Assembly: GCF_000400935.1 (NCBI RefSeq) | Contig: NC_021280.1 | Location: 682,001 to 746,000 of the forward strand | DNA from: Spiroplasma chrysopicola DF-1 | GTDB lineage: Bacteria > Bacillota_I > Bacilli_A > Mycoplasmatales > Mycoplasmataceae | Length of the DNA stretch: 64,000 bases | Direction: 5' to 3' | Shown: positions 47,502 to 59,941 of the stretch, in pieces | How positions within the stretch are numbered: the stretch's first letter is position 1 | Layout: each line of letters opens with the position of its first letter | Notes under the pieces: generated by a model | Told to the model about the DNA's origin: nothing | The model's database searches: none | Seen by the model: the letters and a program-made list of their open reading frames with translations, nothing else | Translations under genes and position numbers: made by a program

Positions 47502-48419
47502 TTAACTATGATTTTTTAATAAATTATTTTGATATTTGACACGTTTAACAATTGCAAAATAAAAACCAAAATATAATCCACTAATAATAAGAATGAATGC
47601 AAAATAAATTAAAAAGGTTTGAACCGCCATCGGCACCACTCCCCCAGTATATGTTGCATTTTGATTTGTAAATTCCATAAAATCATAGGGGAAATATCCT
47701 GAATAAGACATATCAGGAAACAATTTTCAGGCACCACTAGCTTTCAAAATATAACCTAAAACTGTAAAAATAAAATAATAACCAAGAATAGCTGCCCCAG
47801 AATAACCTCATCAGATCAGCATTTTATTGCGATTATAACTAAAAGTTGTCTTATGCTGATAAAATAATAAAAAATAAATTACTCCGACAATTGGCACTAA
47901 TGAATGTTGTAAAAACATACTTATTCAGTGGTTTCATGTTCATGTTTGATAATCTTTTGTAATAAATAATGATAAGTTATAGAAAAAAATTGTAAATCCC
48001 ATAATAACTAGGGTTCATAAACCAAAATAGCTATTATCATATTTACCATCTCCTTCATGCTTAGTATTAAAAGCTGAATTTAAGAAAAACGCTGAAAATA
48101 TAATTGTTGAATAAGATGTGTATAGAAAAATATTACGAAAATAGACCTGAAAAACACTTTGAAAGACAGATCAACTTTCTAATTCGGCTAATGTTGTACT
48201 ATATTTTGCAACTCAAAAACTCGGGAAAACATGATTAGCTCGAAATCATAAGATTTTTGCAACTTGAAAAGATGAGAAGATAATCATTGATAAAATTGGT
48301 AAGAACCCAATTAATAATTTCGTCCAAAATCTTCAGTTTTTTGATAATTCAATAATATTTTGTTTATAGTTAATTTTTTGTTTAATTTTTTGTGTTGCTA
48401 TCGTTGATGTTTGATCCAT
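47502..48419 (-). CDS. membrane protein, possibly Pr6Pr/AIG1-like
   Basis: 305 residues with about six or seven helices. The segment LQHSLVPIVGVIYFLLF then a further helix pair and GYFPYDFMEF resembles the HxxVP...YPYxF pattern of the Pr6Pr membrane family; function is not established for it. The start has AGGAG 8 bases upstream. It is monocistronic: the M48-like gene upstream is separated by about 56 bases, and a terminator follows. Confidence 0.6.
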
Positions 48420-48475
48420 TTTAGCAGCTCCTTTGTGGTTTTTCGCTTTATATTATTATAGCCTATATTTACAAT

Positions 48476-49165
48476 TTAAATTCCTGGTCTTTTTAAAATA
48501 TTCATTTTTTCGCGGTAAGTTGGGAAATATTGCTCAACATGATGTCAAAAAGCTTTCGAATGATTATGATGAACTAGATGCGCTAGTTCATGGACAATAA
48601 CATATTCTAAAACACTTGGATCAAAATGAATTAATTTGATATTTAAAACAATTTTTTTGCTTTCGGGATAGCAAACCCCTCATTTACGTTTCATTGATTT
48701 AACAGTTAAATTTTTATATTCTAAATTCATTATTTTCGCTCATTTATTAAGTAGTTGTTCAAATTTATAGTAAAATTTTTGTTTTAAGAACGTGTGAATC
48801 CGTTTAATATTTTCTTCCTCACTACCCGCTGTTTTAATTAAAAAAACTTCTCGGTCAATAATTTTACTATAAACATTGTCAGATCTTAATTGCAAGGGAT
48901 ATTTTTGATCAAACAACACTAAATAACCAATACCCGCTTGATTTCAATAAATTTTGCGATAATTATTATGATCATTAACAACATTTAAAATTTTCTTAAT
49001 ATTTTTATATAGTAGCATTTCAATTTCTCAATCATGGGCATGAGCAGGCGCGGAAATTTTAATTTCACCACTAGAAACATTTAAAACAATATTTTTTTGT
49101 TTTTTAATTGTTAAATAATATGGAATTGTTGTCCCTTGATAAGACAAATACTTTGCCATTGCCAT
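48476..49165 (-). CDS. YgjP-like M48-type metallopeptidase (DUF45)
   Basis: 229 residues. The zinc site VHELAHLVHHNHSKAFW (HExxH plus a downstream His) and the preceding RKWGVCYPESKKIVLNIKLI are diagnostic of the YgjP family. It is probably cytoplasmic, since there is no signal peptide, and its substrate is unknown. Two ATGs lie close together (MAMAK); the first has GGAGGT 9 bases upstream. It follows the 449-residue protein by 48 bases, across that gene's terminator. Confidence 0.87.
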
Positions 49166-49204
49166 AAAAAATAACCTCCCCAATTAATTAGTAATTGACA
49201 AATA

Positions 49205-49225
49205 AAAACCACTTATTGTGGTTTC
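49205..49225 (-). terminator. hairpin overlapping the stop of the 449-residue membrane protein
   Basis: AAAACCAC and GTGGTTT form a short stem around TTATT that contains the stop codon at 49213-49215. The T-rich flank makes it a likely terminator. Confidence 0.55.
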
Positions 49226-50562
49226 TGATAATCATCGCTATATGGATCAAAGTTATCTGATCCATTTTGATTGTTATTATTAGCAGCTGGATTTTTGGTA
49301 ATATCTTGACGATATTTTTGTCCCGCTGAATAAATTTTCTCAATATCACCTAAAAATACTTTCCCATCATAAGAATTATCAACTTTTGCATTTGGATTAA
49401 CGCGTTGTTTCCCTGTTGGTAATGGTACTTGGCGAATTTTTTCTTCTAGTGAATGAGTATCAATTGGTTGGCTTTGTTTTGAACGTGGAATAATAATTGG
49501 TCCTTTATATTTTTCCGGTTTTGGTTTAACATTACTATTATTAGCAAAATTAGGTTTATATGAATCATGATGCTTAATAATATCACCTTTTTGGACAAAA
49601 TCACCACGTTGTTCAATTGCAACACCACGTTTTGATTCATCAATAATTCCTTTTGTTTCATCAACTGTTCGTAAATATTGCCCACTTGGTCCAACACTAA
49701 TAACAGGTTTAGCTGGCCCTTGCGATGCTTGAGGGTTTTTTCAACGACTATTATTCATTTTTTCATAACCCTCATCAACAATTTGGGCTGACCCCTCTTC
49801 TGTAAACTTGGTACTTTGATACATTTTTTCTTTTAAACGTTCAACTTTGCTTTTTAAATCATCACGTTGTAAAACTCTATTAGGACTTTGTTGGAAATTG
49901 TCCATTTCTGATCGACGTTTTTCAATATCTTGTTGTGAAACTGATTCTTTGCGAGGAGCAATTCCTGAAGCCCCAATTTTCCCAGTTGTTAAATTAATTG
50001 CTTTTAAGCGATTTTTTTGATCTTCATTTAACCCAGTATTTGCTTTAGCGGCTATTAAATAACCAATTGCAAATCATGACCCAAAAAAAGTAAACGCTGG
50101 ACCAAGAAATAAAATTATAATTCATGCGTTTAATTCGAATCCTAAGTTAAAACTTGGTGGAATAGTGTTAATTGGTTTTGCAGCAAAAATAATTAGTGTT
50201 GCAGTTAAAGCTAATGTTAATGCCCCTACAATAAAACTTCATGCCACTCCAAATTTTTTAAACCCATTAATTTTTCGTAAACACACTGGAACTAAATACA
50301 ATAAAACCACTACAGCTGAAATGGCAATTAAAATACCACCAACTATTTCTGGTTTTGCCTTAATATTTTCAAAGAGTTCAAAATTATTACCTGACATTTT
50401 ATAAACTGCTGTTGCTAAACCATTAAAAATAATTTGTGATAATAATAAAATATCACCGCTTTTAATACTATTAATTAAAATAATTAGTAACCCAAAAATA
50501 AAGGTACTAAAAATACCTCCCATTATTAATAATGTTAATGATCACGCACGTAATTGTTTCAT
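49213..50562 (-). CDS. hypothetical membrane protein with long hydrophilic C-terminus
   Basis: 449 residues. Four membrane helices occupy about 1-185 (MKQLRAWSLTLLIMGGIFST is the start). The remaining 260 residues are charged, Pro/Gln/Asn-rich and likely disordered, with repeated short R/K-E patches (DDLKSKVERLKEKMYQS) and a Tyr/Asp end (NFDPYSDDYQKPQ). The ATG at 50562 is chosen because GGGTGA lies 6 bases upstream; an in-frame ATG at 50574 is possible. No family is recognised; a cytoskeletal or scaffold role would fit such a layout but is only a guess. Confidence 0.7.
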
Positions 50563-50765
50563 CTTTTCACCCATCTTTTGCATTGATATGCTTTGCCTAA
50601 TTAATAGTAACCCTATTTTACAAAGATATTATACATTATTTTCTAAAAAAACTCTAATATATTATCTAATTGTTAAAATAAAATGAGATATTTCTCTTTG
50701 GCTTTTTTTAAAACCTTATCAATAATAAAAAAGTAATCCCTTTTCAGCTTTTCCCTAAAAATAAG

Positions 50766-50795
50766 AAAAATCCTATTTATTAAATAGGATTTTTC
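50766..50795 (-). terminator. terminator of the second lipoprotein, AATCCTATTT type
   Basis: AAAAATCCTATTTA and TTAAATAGGATTTTT form a strong hairpin 37 bases past the lipoprotein stop. It is almost the same as the hairpin at 1796-1818. Confidence 0.75.
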
Positions 50796-50831
50796 GTCTA
50801 ATTATTATTGAATGCTTATCACTATTTAGTC

Positions 50832-52115
50832 TTAAGCAAAATTAACTTCAATCCAATAGAAATAAATTGGATTTTTTGGGACATAACTATTTACTATTAC
50901 ACTTAACTTATCGTGATTTCTAAAAATCATTGAGCCTGGTTTTGGGGTCAAAATTGCACTTGTTGGCGTAAAATCTGTTACTCAAAAATCTTCTAACAAA
51001 ACATCTTGGTATTTTGTTGCAAAATCTTTTCCATAATATTTTGATACTAAATCATATACTAATTTTGCTTGACTGCTTTCATCATAATGATCACTTAATG
51101 TTTCAATAATTTTATTAGGTTCTTTCTTTGGATCTGCATTTGGATTTCAAGTTTCAAGAGGCCTATGCGTGTTAGTAACATATTTATCATCTCCATCATC
51201 AATGACTGTGAAATTAAATTTCACTGAACCTTTTGAAAAGATTGTTGTTGATGTTTCTTTCTTATTCAGTGTTCCTCCTAAAGTAATTGAACCTTTATTA
51301 TTTGTAAATTTCGCTTCTAAAATTGGTGCAAGAATAGTTGATTCCTCAGGTTTTATGAAACCCATAATACTATAACCCAAATCGGTAATTTTTTGTTGAT
51401 ATAATTCTAATAATGGATTACGAGCACCCAAGAATTCCATTACAATAGGAAAAATAGTATACAAGATAATTGCCGGATTATCTGGTTCACTATGAAAAGC
51501 CTCAATTGATCCTTTTGGTAAATATATTTCATTTAAATCATTTTGTTCTAACAGATCAGTTCATGACATTGCTTCATCAGTAAGTTCAACTGTTTCCTCA
51601 AATTTGCCTTTCCCAGTTAACTTGATTGATAAAGTGACTGGATCATAAACTAAATCAAGGTCATCCATTGTTAAATTGGTTTGATTTAATAAATTAATTG
51701 CTTTTAAAATAACATCTTTGTCAATTGAAGTAGGTTCGTTATTTTCATCTTTGTTATAAAATTTCTTATCAATTCCCGCAATTGAAATTGATTTTTTTGT
51801 AATAATCTTGCTCAAATCATTTGTTACAAAATCAATATTTACTGTTTTAGAAACAAAATCTGATTTAGTTGTTATTCCCATATAACGAATTGTCGCTTTA
51901 GTTAAACCTGGTAAAAATTTAATTTGTAATTTATCAATGTTATTCCCATCTTTTTGTAGTTGTTCAGCTAATGAAAAGCCATTTGGGGTAATTCTATAGC
52001 TATCTTTGATATTGAATGTTTCCTTTGCTGGATTTTTTGTTTGACATGCCACCACTGTAGTTGCACTAGTTGCTGTTAATCCAACAGCTCCTAATAAACT
52101 TATTAATTTTTTCAT
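50832..52115 (-). CDS. lipoprotein
   Basis: 427 residues. MKKLISLLGAVGLTATSATT ends in the lipobox TVVAC, so Cys24 should be lipidated and the protein surface-exposed. The mature part has Asp/Lys-rich beta-like segments (for example PGLTKATIRYMGITTKSDFV, GKGKFEETVELTD) and a mid-region KGSIEAF...NPAIILYTIFPIVMEF. Its end is PKNPIYFYWIEVNFA. I recognise no domain beyond the signal. AGGAGTG lies about 8 bases before the ATG. The terminator follows. Confidence 0.9.
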
Positions 52116-52188
52116 TTTATTTCACTCCTTTAATTTAAATTCATCATTCTATAAATAGTTTGCTTTAATGTTCTCTACTCATTTTCCT

Positions 52189-52902
52189 TTAAAAGCACGA
52201 TGGGGCATTCCCCTTTTTAAACAGATTTAAGAGAATTGATTCCCGTAAATCAGAGTCTAAATTATTACTTTTAAAATTAAACGGAATTAAATAAGTTTCA
52301 GTATAAAAAGAATGATTTTGGGTGGGATTTTCGATTACAAATAAATAACTAAAATATTCAAGTACTAATTCATCAAAACTATTTAATAATGAAATATTAG
52401 CAATTATTTTAAAATAAAATTTAATACTATAAATAATACTAATTGTTATTAAGAAAAAAAGAATAAATGCCGCATAAAGAAAAACTAAAAAATAATATAA
52501 TTCATTAAAAGTTTTTAATAAATTATAAAAAGCTAGTTTTACTAAAAAACTAGGGGTAAAATTAACAAAAAGTTTATAAAAAATAACAAAAATGTTAAGT
52601 AATCAAAGAAAAATTAAAATTCCGTTATTAGCAAAAGTTTTTTTTCATATTAAAATATAGTTATATTTATGCCAACTATTTTTATCTTTAATATTTTTCT
52701 GTAGTTGAATTAATAATCCCATATAAATAACAAACAATAAAAAAATTATTAAAATATAACTGATATTAAAAAGACTATAAACAAAATCATTAATTGTAAA
52801 AAAATAATTAAATAATAATAACATCAAATTATTTAAAACAATAAAAATAGTAACAACGCTAATAAAAAGTAGTGAATAGTTTTTAATTTTAAGTGTTTTC
52901 AT
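52189..52902 (-). CDS. hypothetical membrane protein
   Basis: 237 residues, five hydrophobic segments, very Phe/Ile/Leu-rich. It begins MKTLKIKNYSLLFISVVTIF and ends RESILLNLFKKGNAPSCF. One TGA (Trp) after YNYILI and others keep the frame open. It lies between the lipoprotein and the IS element, 73 bases before the lipoprotein start, so the two may share a transcript. No family is recognised. Confidence 0.65.
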
Positions 52903-53101
52903 AAATCCCCACCGATTTACCTTTTATATTTATTAAATTATATAATACTTTAAATTTATTTCTCTTTTGAATTTCGTTAAACTTGATCAAATTAAGAAAT
53001 TTTTGGTAAATTTTGGTTATTTGCTCTTAGGCTTTTGGCCTAATAAACCTAAGTCATTGCTAATAAGAAAATAAAAAATAACTTATTTGAATATGTCAAG
53101 A

Positions 53102-54350
53102 AAAATAGACAATTAAAAAGTTACTTGAAGGGATGATTTTCTGTATTGAACAGGACTCATTCCTTTTAATTTGGCTTGTGGTCTAAAATTATTGTAAAAA
53201 TAGATATATTTAGGTAGATTTTCAATAATTCATTTGGCTGTTCGTTTTTTTCTTTTTATATGATATAAAAATTCAGTTTTCATAGTACCAAATCATGATT
53301 CTGTATGGGCATTATCATAAGAGTTTCCACGTCTGGACATTGAAATCGTAATTCCAAGATAATTGCATAATTTTTCATAATCAGAATTTGTATAATGAAA
53401 ACCTTGATCTGATTGTAGAACTCAAGTTGATGGCTTTCCAGCTTTTACTCAAGAATTAATTATGTTTCTAAAGACAAATTCTTTTTCTAAATTATTACTG
53501 ATTTGGTAGTCCAAAATTTCATTAGTATGAAAGTCTTTTACTATTGATAAAAAATAGGTTTTGTCGCTTGTTAATAAATATGTTATGTCTGTTCCTATTT
53601 TTTGATTAATATCTGTGGTTGAAAAATCTTGATTCATGATATTTTCATGTCTTTTGTTACCAGAAGATAATTTATAATTAAATTTTTTTATTCTAATAAT
53701 TGATTTTAAATTCATATTTTTAATATATCTATAGACAATATGAGGTTTTAAATTTCAATTATATAGTTTATTAATAATTAGTGTTAACATATTATATCCA
53801 TAAATTTTCTTAAAAGTTAGAAATAACGTTTTAACTATTTTTGCAATTGTATTATTCCATTTATTAAAAAGTTTCATTCCAGCATTAAATCATTTATAAT
53901 AACCAGCTCTAGAAACATTTAAAATTTTGCATAAATATTTAATCTTGTATTTTTTCTTTAAGGACCAAATCGTTTGAAATTTCTTCTTTTTCGATTTGGG
54001 CAAGGACTTTTTTACATCTTGAATCATTTCAATATACTCAATTAATTCTTTTTTTGTCATTAATTCAAAATTAAGATTTTTTGGACGCCCTGGTCGGCGA
54101 ATTCCTTTAGATTGTAGACCATTTCCTGGTTCTAACGCTTTTTCTCCACTAATTTTAACTGCCTTTTTTCAACGAGATAAAGTTGGTGTTGAAATTTCAA
54201 ATTTTTTAATTGTTTTTGCTCAACCATTTTCTTTGTAATATTTTAAAATATTAAGTTTTTCGTTTTTTGTAAATCATTTTGTTCCCATAATAAAAGAATA
54301 CCTTTCAATAAAATTATGACACATAAGTAACTTTTTATGTGTCTATTTTA
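53102..54350 (-). mobile_element. complete IS3-family element (IS150 group)
   Basis: The ends are inverted repeats of about 24 bp with few mismatches: AATAGACAATTAAAAAGTTACTT-type at 53103-53125, and its counterpart AATAGACACATAAAAAGTTACTT (inverse) at 54326-54348, both shown here in part. Between them is one uninterrupted transposase gene. The element lies 54 bp downstream of the pflB stop. I could not identify a clear target duplication. All catalytic motifs are intact, so it may be active. Confidence 0.85.
53113..54288 (-). CDS. IS3-family transposase, single ORF
   Basis: 391 residues in code 4. The N-terminal helix-turn-helix starts MGTKWFTKNEKLNILKYYKE, with TPTLSRWKKAV. The middle includes the HTH_21-like segment (LNVSRAGYYKWF). 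The integrase core has GTDITYLLTSDKTYFLSIVK (first Asp), DYQISNNL, LQSDQGFHYTNSDYEKLCNY (second Asp) and SMSRRGNSYDNAHTESWFGT with the catalytic Glu. The end is PVQYRKSSLQVTF. OrfA and OrfB, usually joined by a frameshift in IS3, are one frame here, as in some mollicute elements. Confidence 0.93.
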
Positions 54351-54404
54351 TTTTAGGTATTCAATTTTAAAAGTTATTTTTTTAAAATTTACTATTCAGA
54401 TTAT

Positions 54405-56471
54405 TTAAATGACACAACATTTTGGATCGCCATCTAATTCAATTGCTAATTCGCCATCTTTTCCTAATGCATTAGGAATAATTGAAAATGTATTAGAAAT
54501 CCCGTCTTCAGCATGTCTAAATGGTAATTTGGAAACTGATAATAATGAATTTACAGCTCCAGTATTATCGCGACCATTCATTGGATTAGCCCCTGGTGAA
54601 AATGGTACACCAGCGCGACGTCCATCTGGACTATTTCCAGTTGCTTTACCATAAACAACGTTTGAAGTAATTGTTAAGACAGACATTGATGGAAATGAAT
54701 TGCGATAATGTTGTTGGCGACGAACTTTAGTCATAAACATTTTAACAACATCAACGGCAATTTGATCAACACGATCATCATTATTTCCATAACAAGGATA
54801 TTCTCCTTCAATACGATAATCAACCACAATATTATTTTCATCTTTAATTGGATAAACTTTCGCATGTTTGATTGCTGATAAAGAATCCGTAACAACCGCT
54901 AATCCAGCAACACCAGTTGCAAATAACCGTTTAACATCACTATCCATAAAACATAGTTGGCTACGTTCATAGAAATATTTATCATGCATATAATGAATGA
55001 TATTTAAAGCGTCACAATAAACCCCACTTAATCAATCCGCCATCTGTTCAAATTTATATCAAACTTCGCTAAAGTTTAGTGGAGTTTCTTCATCACCTGC
55101 ACAAGGTTCAAAGCGGGGTGAAATTTGAACTTTACTAATCTCATCAATTCCCCCATTAATTGCATATAACAGTGTTTTCACTAAGTTACAACGCGCTCCA
55201 AAAAACTGCATTTCTTTTCCAATTGTTAATGGTGAAACACAACAAGCAATTGCATAATCATCACCATTATTTATTCGCATAATATCATCATTTTCATATT
55301 GCATTGATGAATATTTAATCGAATATTTGGCACAAAACTTTTTAAAATTACTTGGTAAATTTTTTGACCATAAAATTGTTAAGTTTGGTTCTGGTGAAGG
55401 TCCCATTGTTGATAAAGTATGAATATAACGATAAGCATTTTTGGTTACTAATGAACGACCATCAAGGCCCATTCCCCCAATACTTTCTGTCGCTCAAACA
55501 GGATCGCCAGAAAATAACTGGTTATATTCTGGAGCACGCATAAATTTAACGATTCTTAATTTCATAATCATATGGTCAACTAATTCTTGGGCTTCTTGTT
55601 CGGTTAAGATTCCTTTCACAAAATCACGTTCAATATAAATATCTAAAAATCCTGCTGTTCGCCCAAAACTCATTGCCGCCCCATTATTTTCTTTAATTGC
55701 TGCTAAATAGGCAAAATATGTTCATTGAAAAGCTTCTCGTGCATTTTGGGCTGGTTGAGAAACATCAAAACCATATTTTTGGGCCATTAATTTAATATCA
55801 TTAAGGGCACGAATTTGTTCAGTTATTTCTTCACGTAAACGAATTACTTCTTCTGTAATCACTTTTGAAGTATTCTTTTTATCAATTTCTTTCTGGGCAA
55901 TTAAGAAATCCGCCCCATATAATGCTAAACGACGATAATCACCAATAATACGGCCACGACCATAAGAGTCTGGTAATCCCGTAATAATGCTTGATTTACG
56001 ACAAGCTTTAATTTCATCAGTATAAGCATCAAAAACAGCTTGATTATGTGACTTACGATATTTTTCAAAAATTTCCACTAATTTTGGATCAACACTATAA
56101 CCATACGATTCATTAGCAGCTTTAACAACGCGAATTCCACCATTAGGCATAATTGCTCTTTTAAATGGTTTGTCAGTTTGTAAACCAACAATTACTTCTA
56201 ATTTTTTGTCTAAATAACCGGCATCATGGGCAGTAATTGAAGCGGCAACTGCGGTATCGGCATCTAGTACTCCACCTTTTTTAATTTCTTGCGCTGTTAA
56301 ATCACGAATTTGCGCTCAAAGTTTATTTGTTGCTTCACTAGCCAAAGTTAAAAATTGGTCATCACCTTCATAGGGGCGATAATTTTTTTGAATAAAGTTT
56401 CGGACATCGATTTCTGATGTTCATTCCCCTTTATTAAAACCTTCTCATTGAGGAAATCATTTTGGAGTCAT
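54405..56471 (-). CDS. pflB: formate C-acetyltransferase lacking its glycyl-radical domain
   Basis: 688 residues against about 750-760 for whole PFL. Everything up to the last domain is present: an N-terminal [20 protein letters not shown], the active-site Cys410-Cys411 pair in [19 protein letters not shown], and [20 protein letters not shown]. After [20 protein letters not shown] it ends in a 12-residue tail, [11 protein letters not shown], and stops. The C-terminal block that carries the RVSGYAV glycyl radical is missing; a separate gene at 59942-60190 encodes exactly that block. AGGAGGG lies 7 bases before the ATG, and the adhE stop is 18 bases upstream. An intact IS starts 54 bp beyond the stop. 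Confidence 0.92.
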
Positions 56472-56489
56472 CTTTTTAACCCTCCTGTT

Positions 56490-59126
56490 CTAATCATTTT
56501 TACTTTGTAATGATTTTACTGGTTTGCCATAGTAGGCATCTAAATAAATTGCTTTAATGTCCTTAATTAACGGAATACGTGGATTTGCTGGCGTACATTG
56601 ATCATCAAAAGCATCTTGGGCCATTGGATCAACCGCGGCTAAAAACTCATCTTCGCTAACTTTTAAATTATATTGAGCAAAGTATTCTTTAAATGATAAT
56701 GGCATTTCAACATTTTTAACTAAATTTTGAATTTTAATAATTAAATTATCAACTAATTCACTCGGGGTTTTACCCTTAACTTCACAATTACGGGCAATAG
56801 TAGCATAACGTTCTAAAGCATTTGCCACCTTATACTGTGAGAAGTAAGTTTGTTTACCCCCATCAAGGATGACAGCACTATTATAGCGAATGACATATGG
56901 TAACAAAATGGCATTGGCACAACCATGAATAACATTAAATTTACCCCCAATTTTATGACTCATTGAGTGAACAAGTCCTAAAAAAGCATTGGCAAAAGCC
57001 ATTCCAGCTTGGGTTGCCGCATCAGCAATTGCACAGCGTGCGGCAATATCATCGCTTCCATGGTGGTAGGCATCAGGAAGAAAATCAAAAATGGTTTTAA
57101 TTCCTTGCAAACAATATGGATCAGTATATGTTGTTGCTAAAACCGAAACATAAGCTTCAAATAAATGAGTTAAAGCATCTAGCGCTGGGGCATTTGTTGC
57201 TTGTTTTGGTAAAGTTAACGTTAATTCTGGATCTATAATCGCAATGTTTGGTGTTAATGCATAATCAGCCAATGGATATTTAATGTGTGTTTTTTCATCA
57301 GTAATAACCGAGAATGGTGTTACTTCTGAGCCCGTTCCCGCTGTTGTCGGAATACATACTAGTTTGACCTGATTGTTAATAATTGGGAATTTAACGATTC
57401 TTTTTCGAATATCATTAAATGTCATTGCTAAGTTTTCAAAGTTTAAATTAGGATCTTGATGCAATAATAGGATGATTTTGGCGGCATCCATTGCACTACC
57501 TCCCCCAATCGCAATAACAACATCAGGTTGTGAAATAGCCATTGCGGCTGCTCCCCTTTTTGTTGTTGCAAAAGTTGGGTTTGGTTCAACACTATCAAAA
57601 ATATCATAATTAATTTTTAAGTTTTCCAACACTGTTGTTATTTTGTGACTATATAGTTTATTAATAACTGGATCAGTAACAATAAAGACTTTTTTTGCTT
57701 GCCAATTTTTTAAATCTTCTAAGGCAAACGGTAAACACCCAAATTTATGATAAATTTTTTCAGGTAAACGAATTCATTCCATATTTTCTCTCCTTAAGGC
57801 TAAAACTTTTGTATTCAGTAAATGTTTTGGCTGAATATTTTCGGAGGTAGAATTACCTCCTCAGCTACCACAACCAAGCGTAAAGGATGGGGCTAAATAA
57901 AAGTTAAACATATCCCCAACAGCACCTAAAGAGGCTGGCATATTAACTAATAATCGTCCAGCGTTTAACTCATCACGGAATTTAGCTATTTCTTGTTTTC
58001 CTCTAATTTCGTCTGTTCATAAACTAGCGGTATGACCTGGTCCCATTAATAATAAATCACTTGCCATTTTAATCGCACTATTAAAATCTTTTGCACGATA
58101 TAAGGCAACATAGGTCGATAGTTTTTCATGGGCAAGCGGTTCATCATGGGTAGTTTTATTCGCTTCACATAAAATTAATTTTGTCTGGTGGGGAATTGTT
58201 ATCCCAGCAACTTCAGCGATTTGGAGCGGGCTTTTTCCAACCAAAGCAGCATTTAAAATTCCATAGTTATCTTTTTTAAACATTACCGCCCTAATTTTAT
58301 CTAAATCTTCTTTTTTAGTAACAATATAACCATTCTTAGCAGTAAAATATTGACAAACTTGATCATAAACACTGTCAAGAACAATTACTGAGTTTTCCGT
58401 TGCACAAACAACTCCATTGTCAAACATATTTGACTGAATGATCGAAGAAGTCGCCATATCTAAATCTGCTAAACTTGAAATAATAGCTGGACAATTCCCA
58501 GCCCCTACGCCAATCGCTGGTTTACCAGATGAATAAGCAGATTTAACCATTCCTGGACCACCCGTTGCTAAAATTAAATTAGCTTCTTGCATTAAAGCAA
58601 TTGTATCTTCAACTTTCGCATCATCAATTCAACCAATAATATTATTAGGAGCTCCGGCTTTAACAGCTGCTGCTAATAAAATTTTGGCAGTTTTAATTGT
58701 ACAATTTTTAGCTCCTGGGTGTGGTGAAATAATAATTCCATTACGAGTTTTTAAGGCTAACATAATTTTAAAAATTACCGTTGCTGTTGGATTTGTTGTT
58801 GGAATAATTGCTCCAATTACCCCAACTGGTTCATAAACTGTTTGAAAACCTAATCCCAGATTTTCATTAACAACCCCAACTGTTTGGGTATGCAAATATT
58901 TTTGATGAATATATTCAGCAGCATAATGATTTTTAATAATCTTATCTTCAATAACCCCCATATTTGTTTCATTTACAGCATCAATTGCTAATTCAATTCG
59001 TGCTTTGTTAGCAGCAATTGCCACTGCGGTAAAAATTTTATCAACTTGTCCTTGGCTAAAAGTAGCAAATTGACTTTGGGCTGCTTGGACTTTTTCAATT
59101 AATTTAGTTATTTTTTCGTTATTCAT
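56490..59126 (-). CDS. adhE: bifunctional acetaldehyde-CoA/alcohol dehydrogenase
   Basis: 878 residues, full length. The N-terminal CoA-acylating aldehyde dehydrogenase (about 1-440) has PTTNPTATVIFKIMLALKTR, NCPAIISSLADLDMATSSII and the catalytic Cys in NGVVCATENS. The iron-dependent alcohol dehydrogenase half has GGGSAMDAAKIIL, CIPTTAGTGSEVTPF, and the metal ligands in GLVHSMSHKIGGKFNVIHGCANA. It turns acetyl-CoA made by PFL into ethanol, regenerating two NAD+. It lies between pflA and pflB in one operon. Several TGA codons are Trp. Confidence 0.97.
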
Positions 59127-59150
59127 TTTTCCCTCCTTGATTAATTCTTT

Positions 59151-59900
59151 TTAATAAGATAATGAATTCTTCGCACTTAAAATAATATTCAAGCATTCCT
59201 TACAATATTCTTTGGAAGGAGGCTCAATACCATTTAATTTAAAATCTAAATTTAGTTGTTTATATTTAAATATCATCATATTATGATACGGTAAAAGTTC
59301 AAATTTCTCACAATTTTTAAGTGTTTTTAAAAATTGGCCAATTTGGACCAAATTATCATGGTGATCAGTAAAACCTGGAACTAAGACAGTACGAATTCAC
59401 ATTTTTGCCCCATTAGCATCTAGTCATTTTATTCCGGCAATAATATTTTCATTTCCCAACCCAGTTAAAGTTTTATGTTTTTGGGAATCAAATTCTTTTA
59501 AATCACAAATAAATAAATCACAAACAGTAACTAATTCTTTTCACTTGTTTAAAATAATCGGATTTTCGCTAAAAGTACATACTGATGTATCAACTGTCGT
59601 ATGAATATTACGTTTTTTACATTCTTTAAATAAGGCAATAACAAAATCAATTTGCATCAAAGGTTCACCACCAGAAATCGTGATCCCCCCTTGCTCGTAA
59701 AAAGCTTTGTTATTTTCATACTTTGTTAAAATTTCTGCGATTGAAATTTGTTTTTCTTTATTAACAGGTTGGGTTTCCGGATTATGGCAGTAAAGACAGC
59801 GTAATGGACATCCCTGTAAAAAATAAACTAATCTAACACCAGGCCCATCAACTGCCCCAAAAGATTCCATGCTACTATAATAACCAACTTTTTCTTGCAT
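59151..59900 (-). CDS. pflA: pyruvate formate-lyase activating enzyme
   Basis: 249 residues, radical-SAM. The cluster motif is CPLRCLYC (CxxxCxxC) near residue 30; GITISGGEPLMQ and VDTSVC are typical, and WIRTVLVPGFTD is the usual C-terminal block. It abstracts a hydrogen from the target glycine using SAM. Here its target glycine is on the separate small protein encoded 41 bases upstream. adhE begins 24 bases downstream. Confidence 0.95.
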
Positions 59901-59941
59901 TGCTTATAATTTTGCTTCTATTTATCTTAATTAATAAACAA

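Noticed and set aside
56490-59126. adhE as two or three broken genes
   Set aside because: All parts share one frame with TGA as Trp and give a normal 878-residue enzyme.
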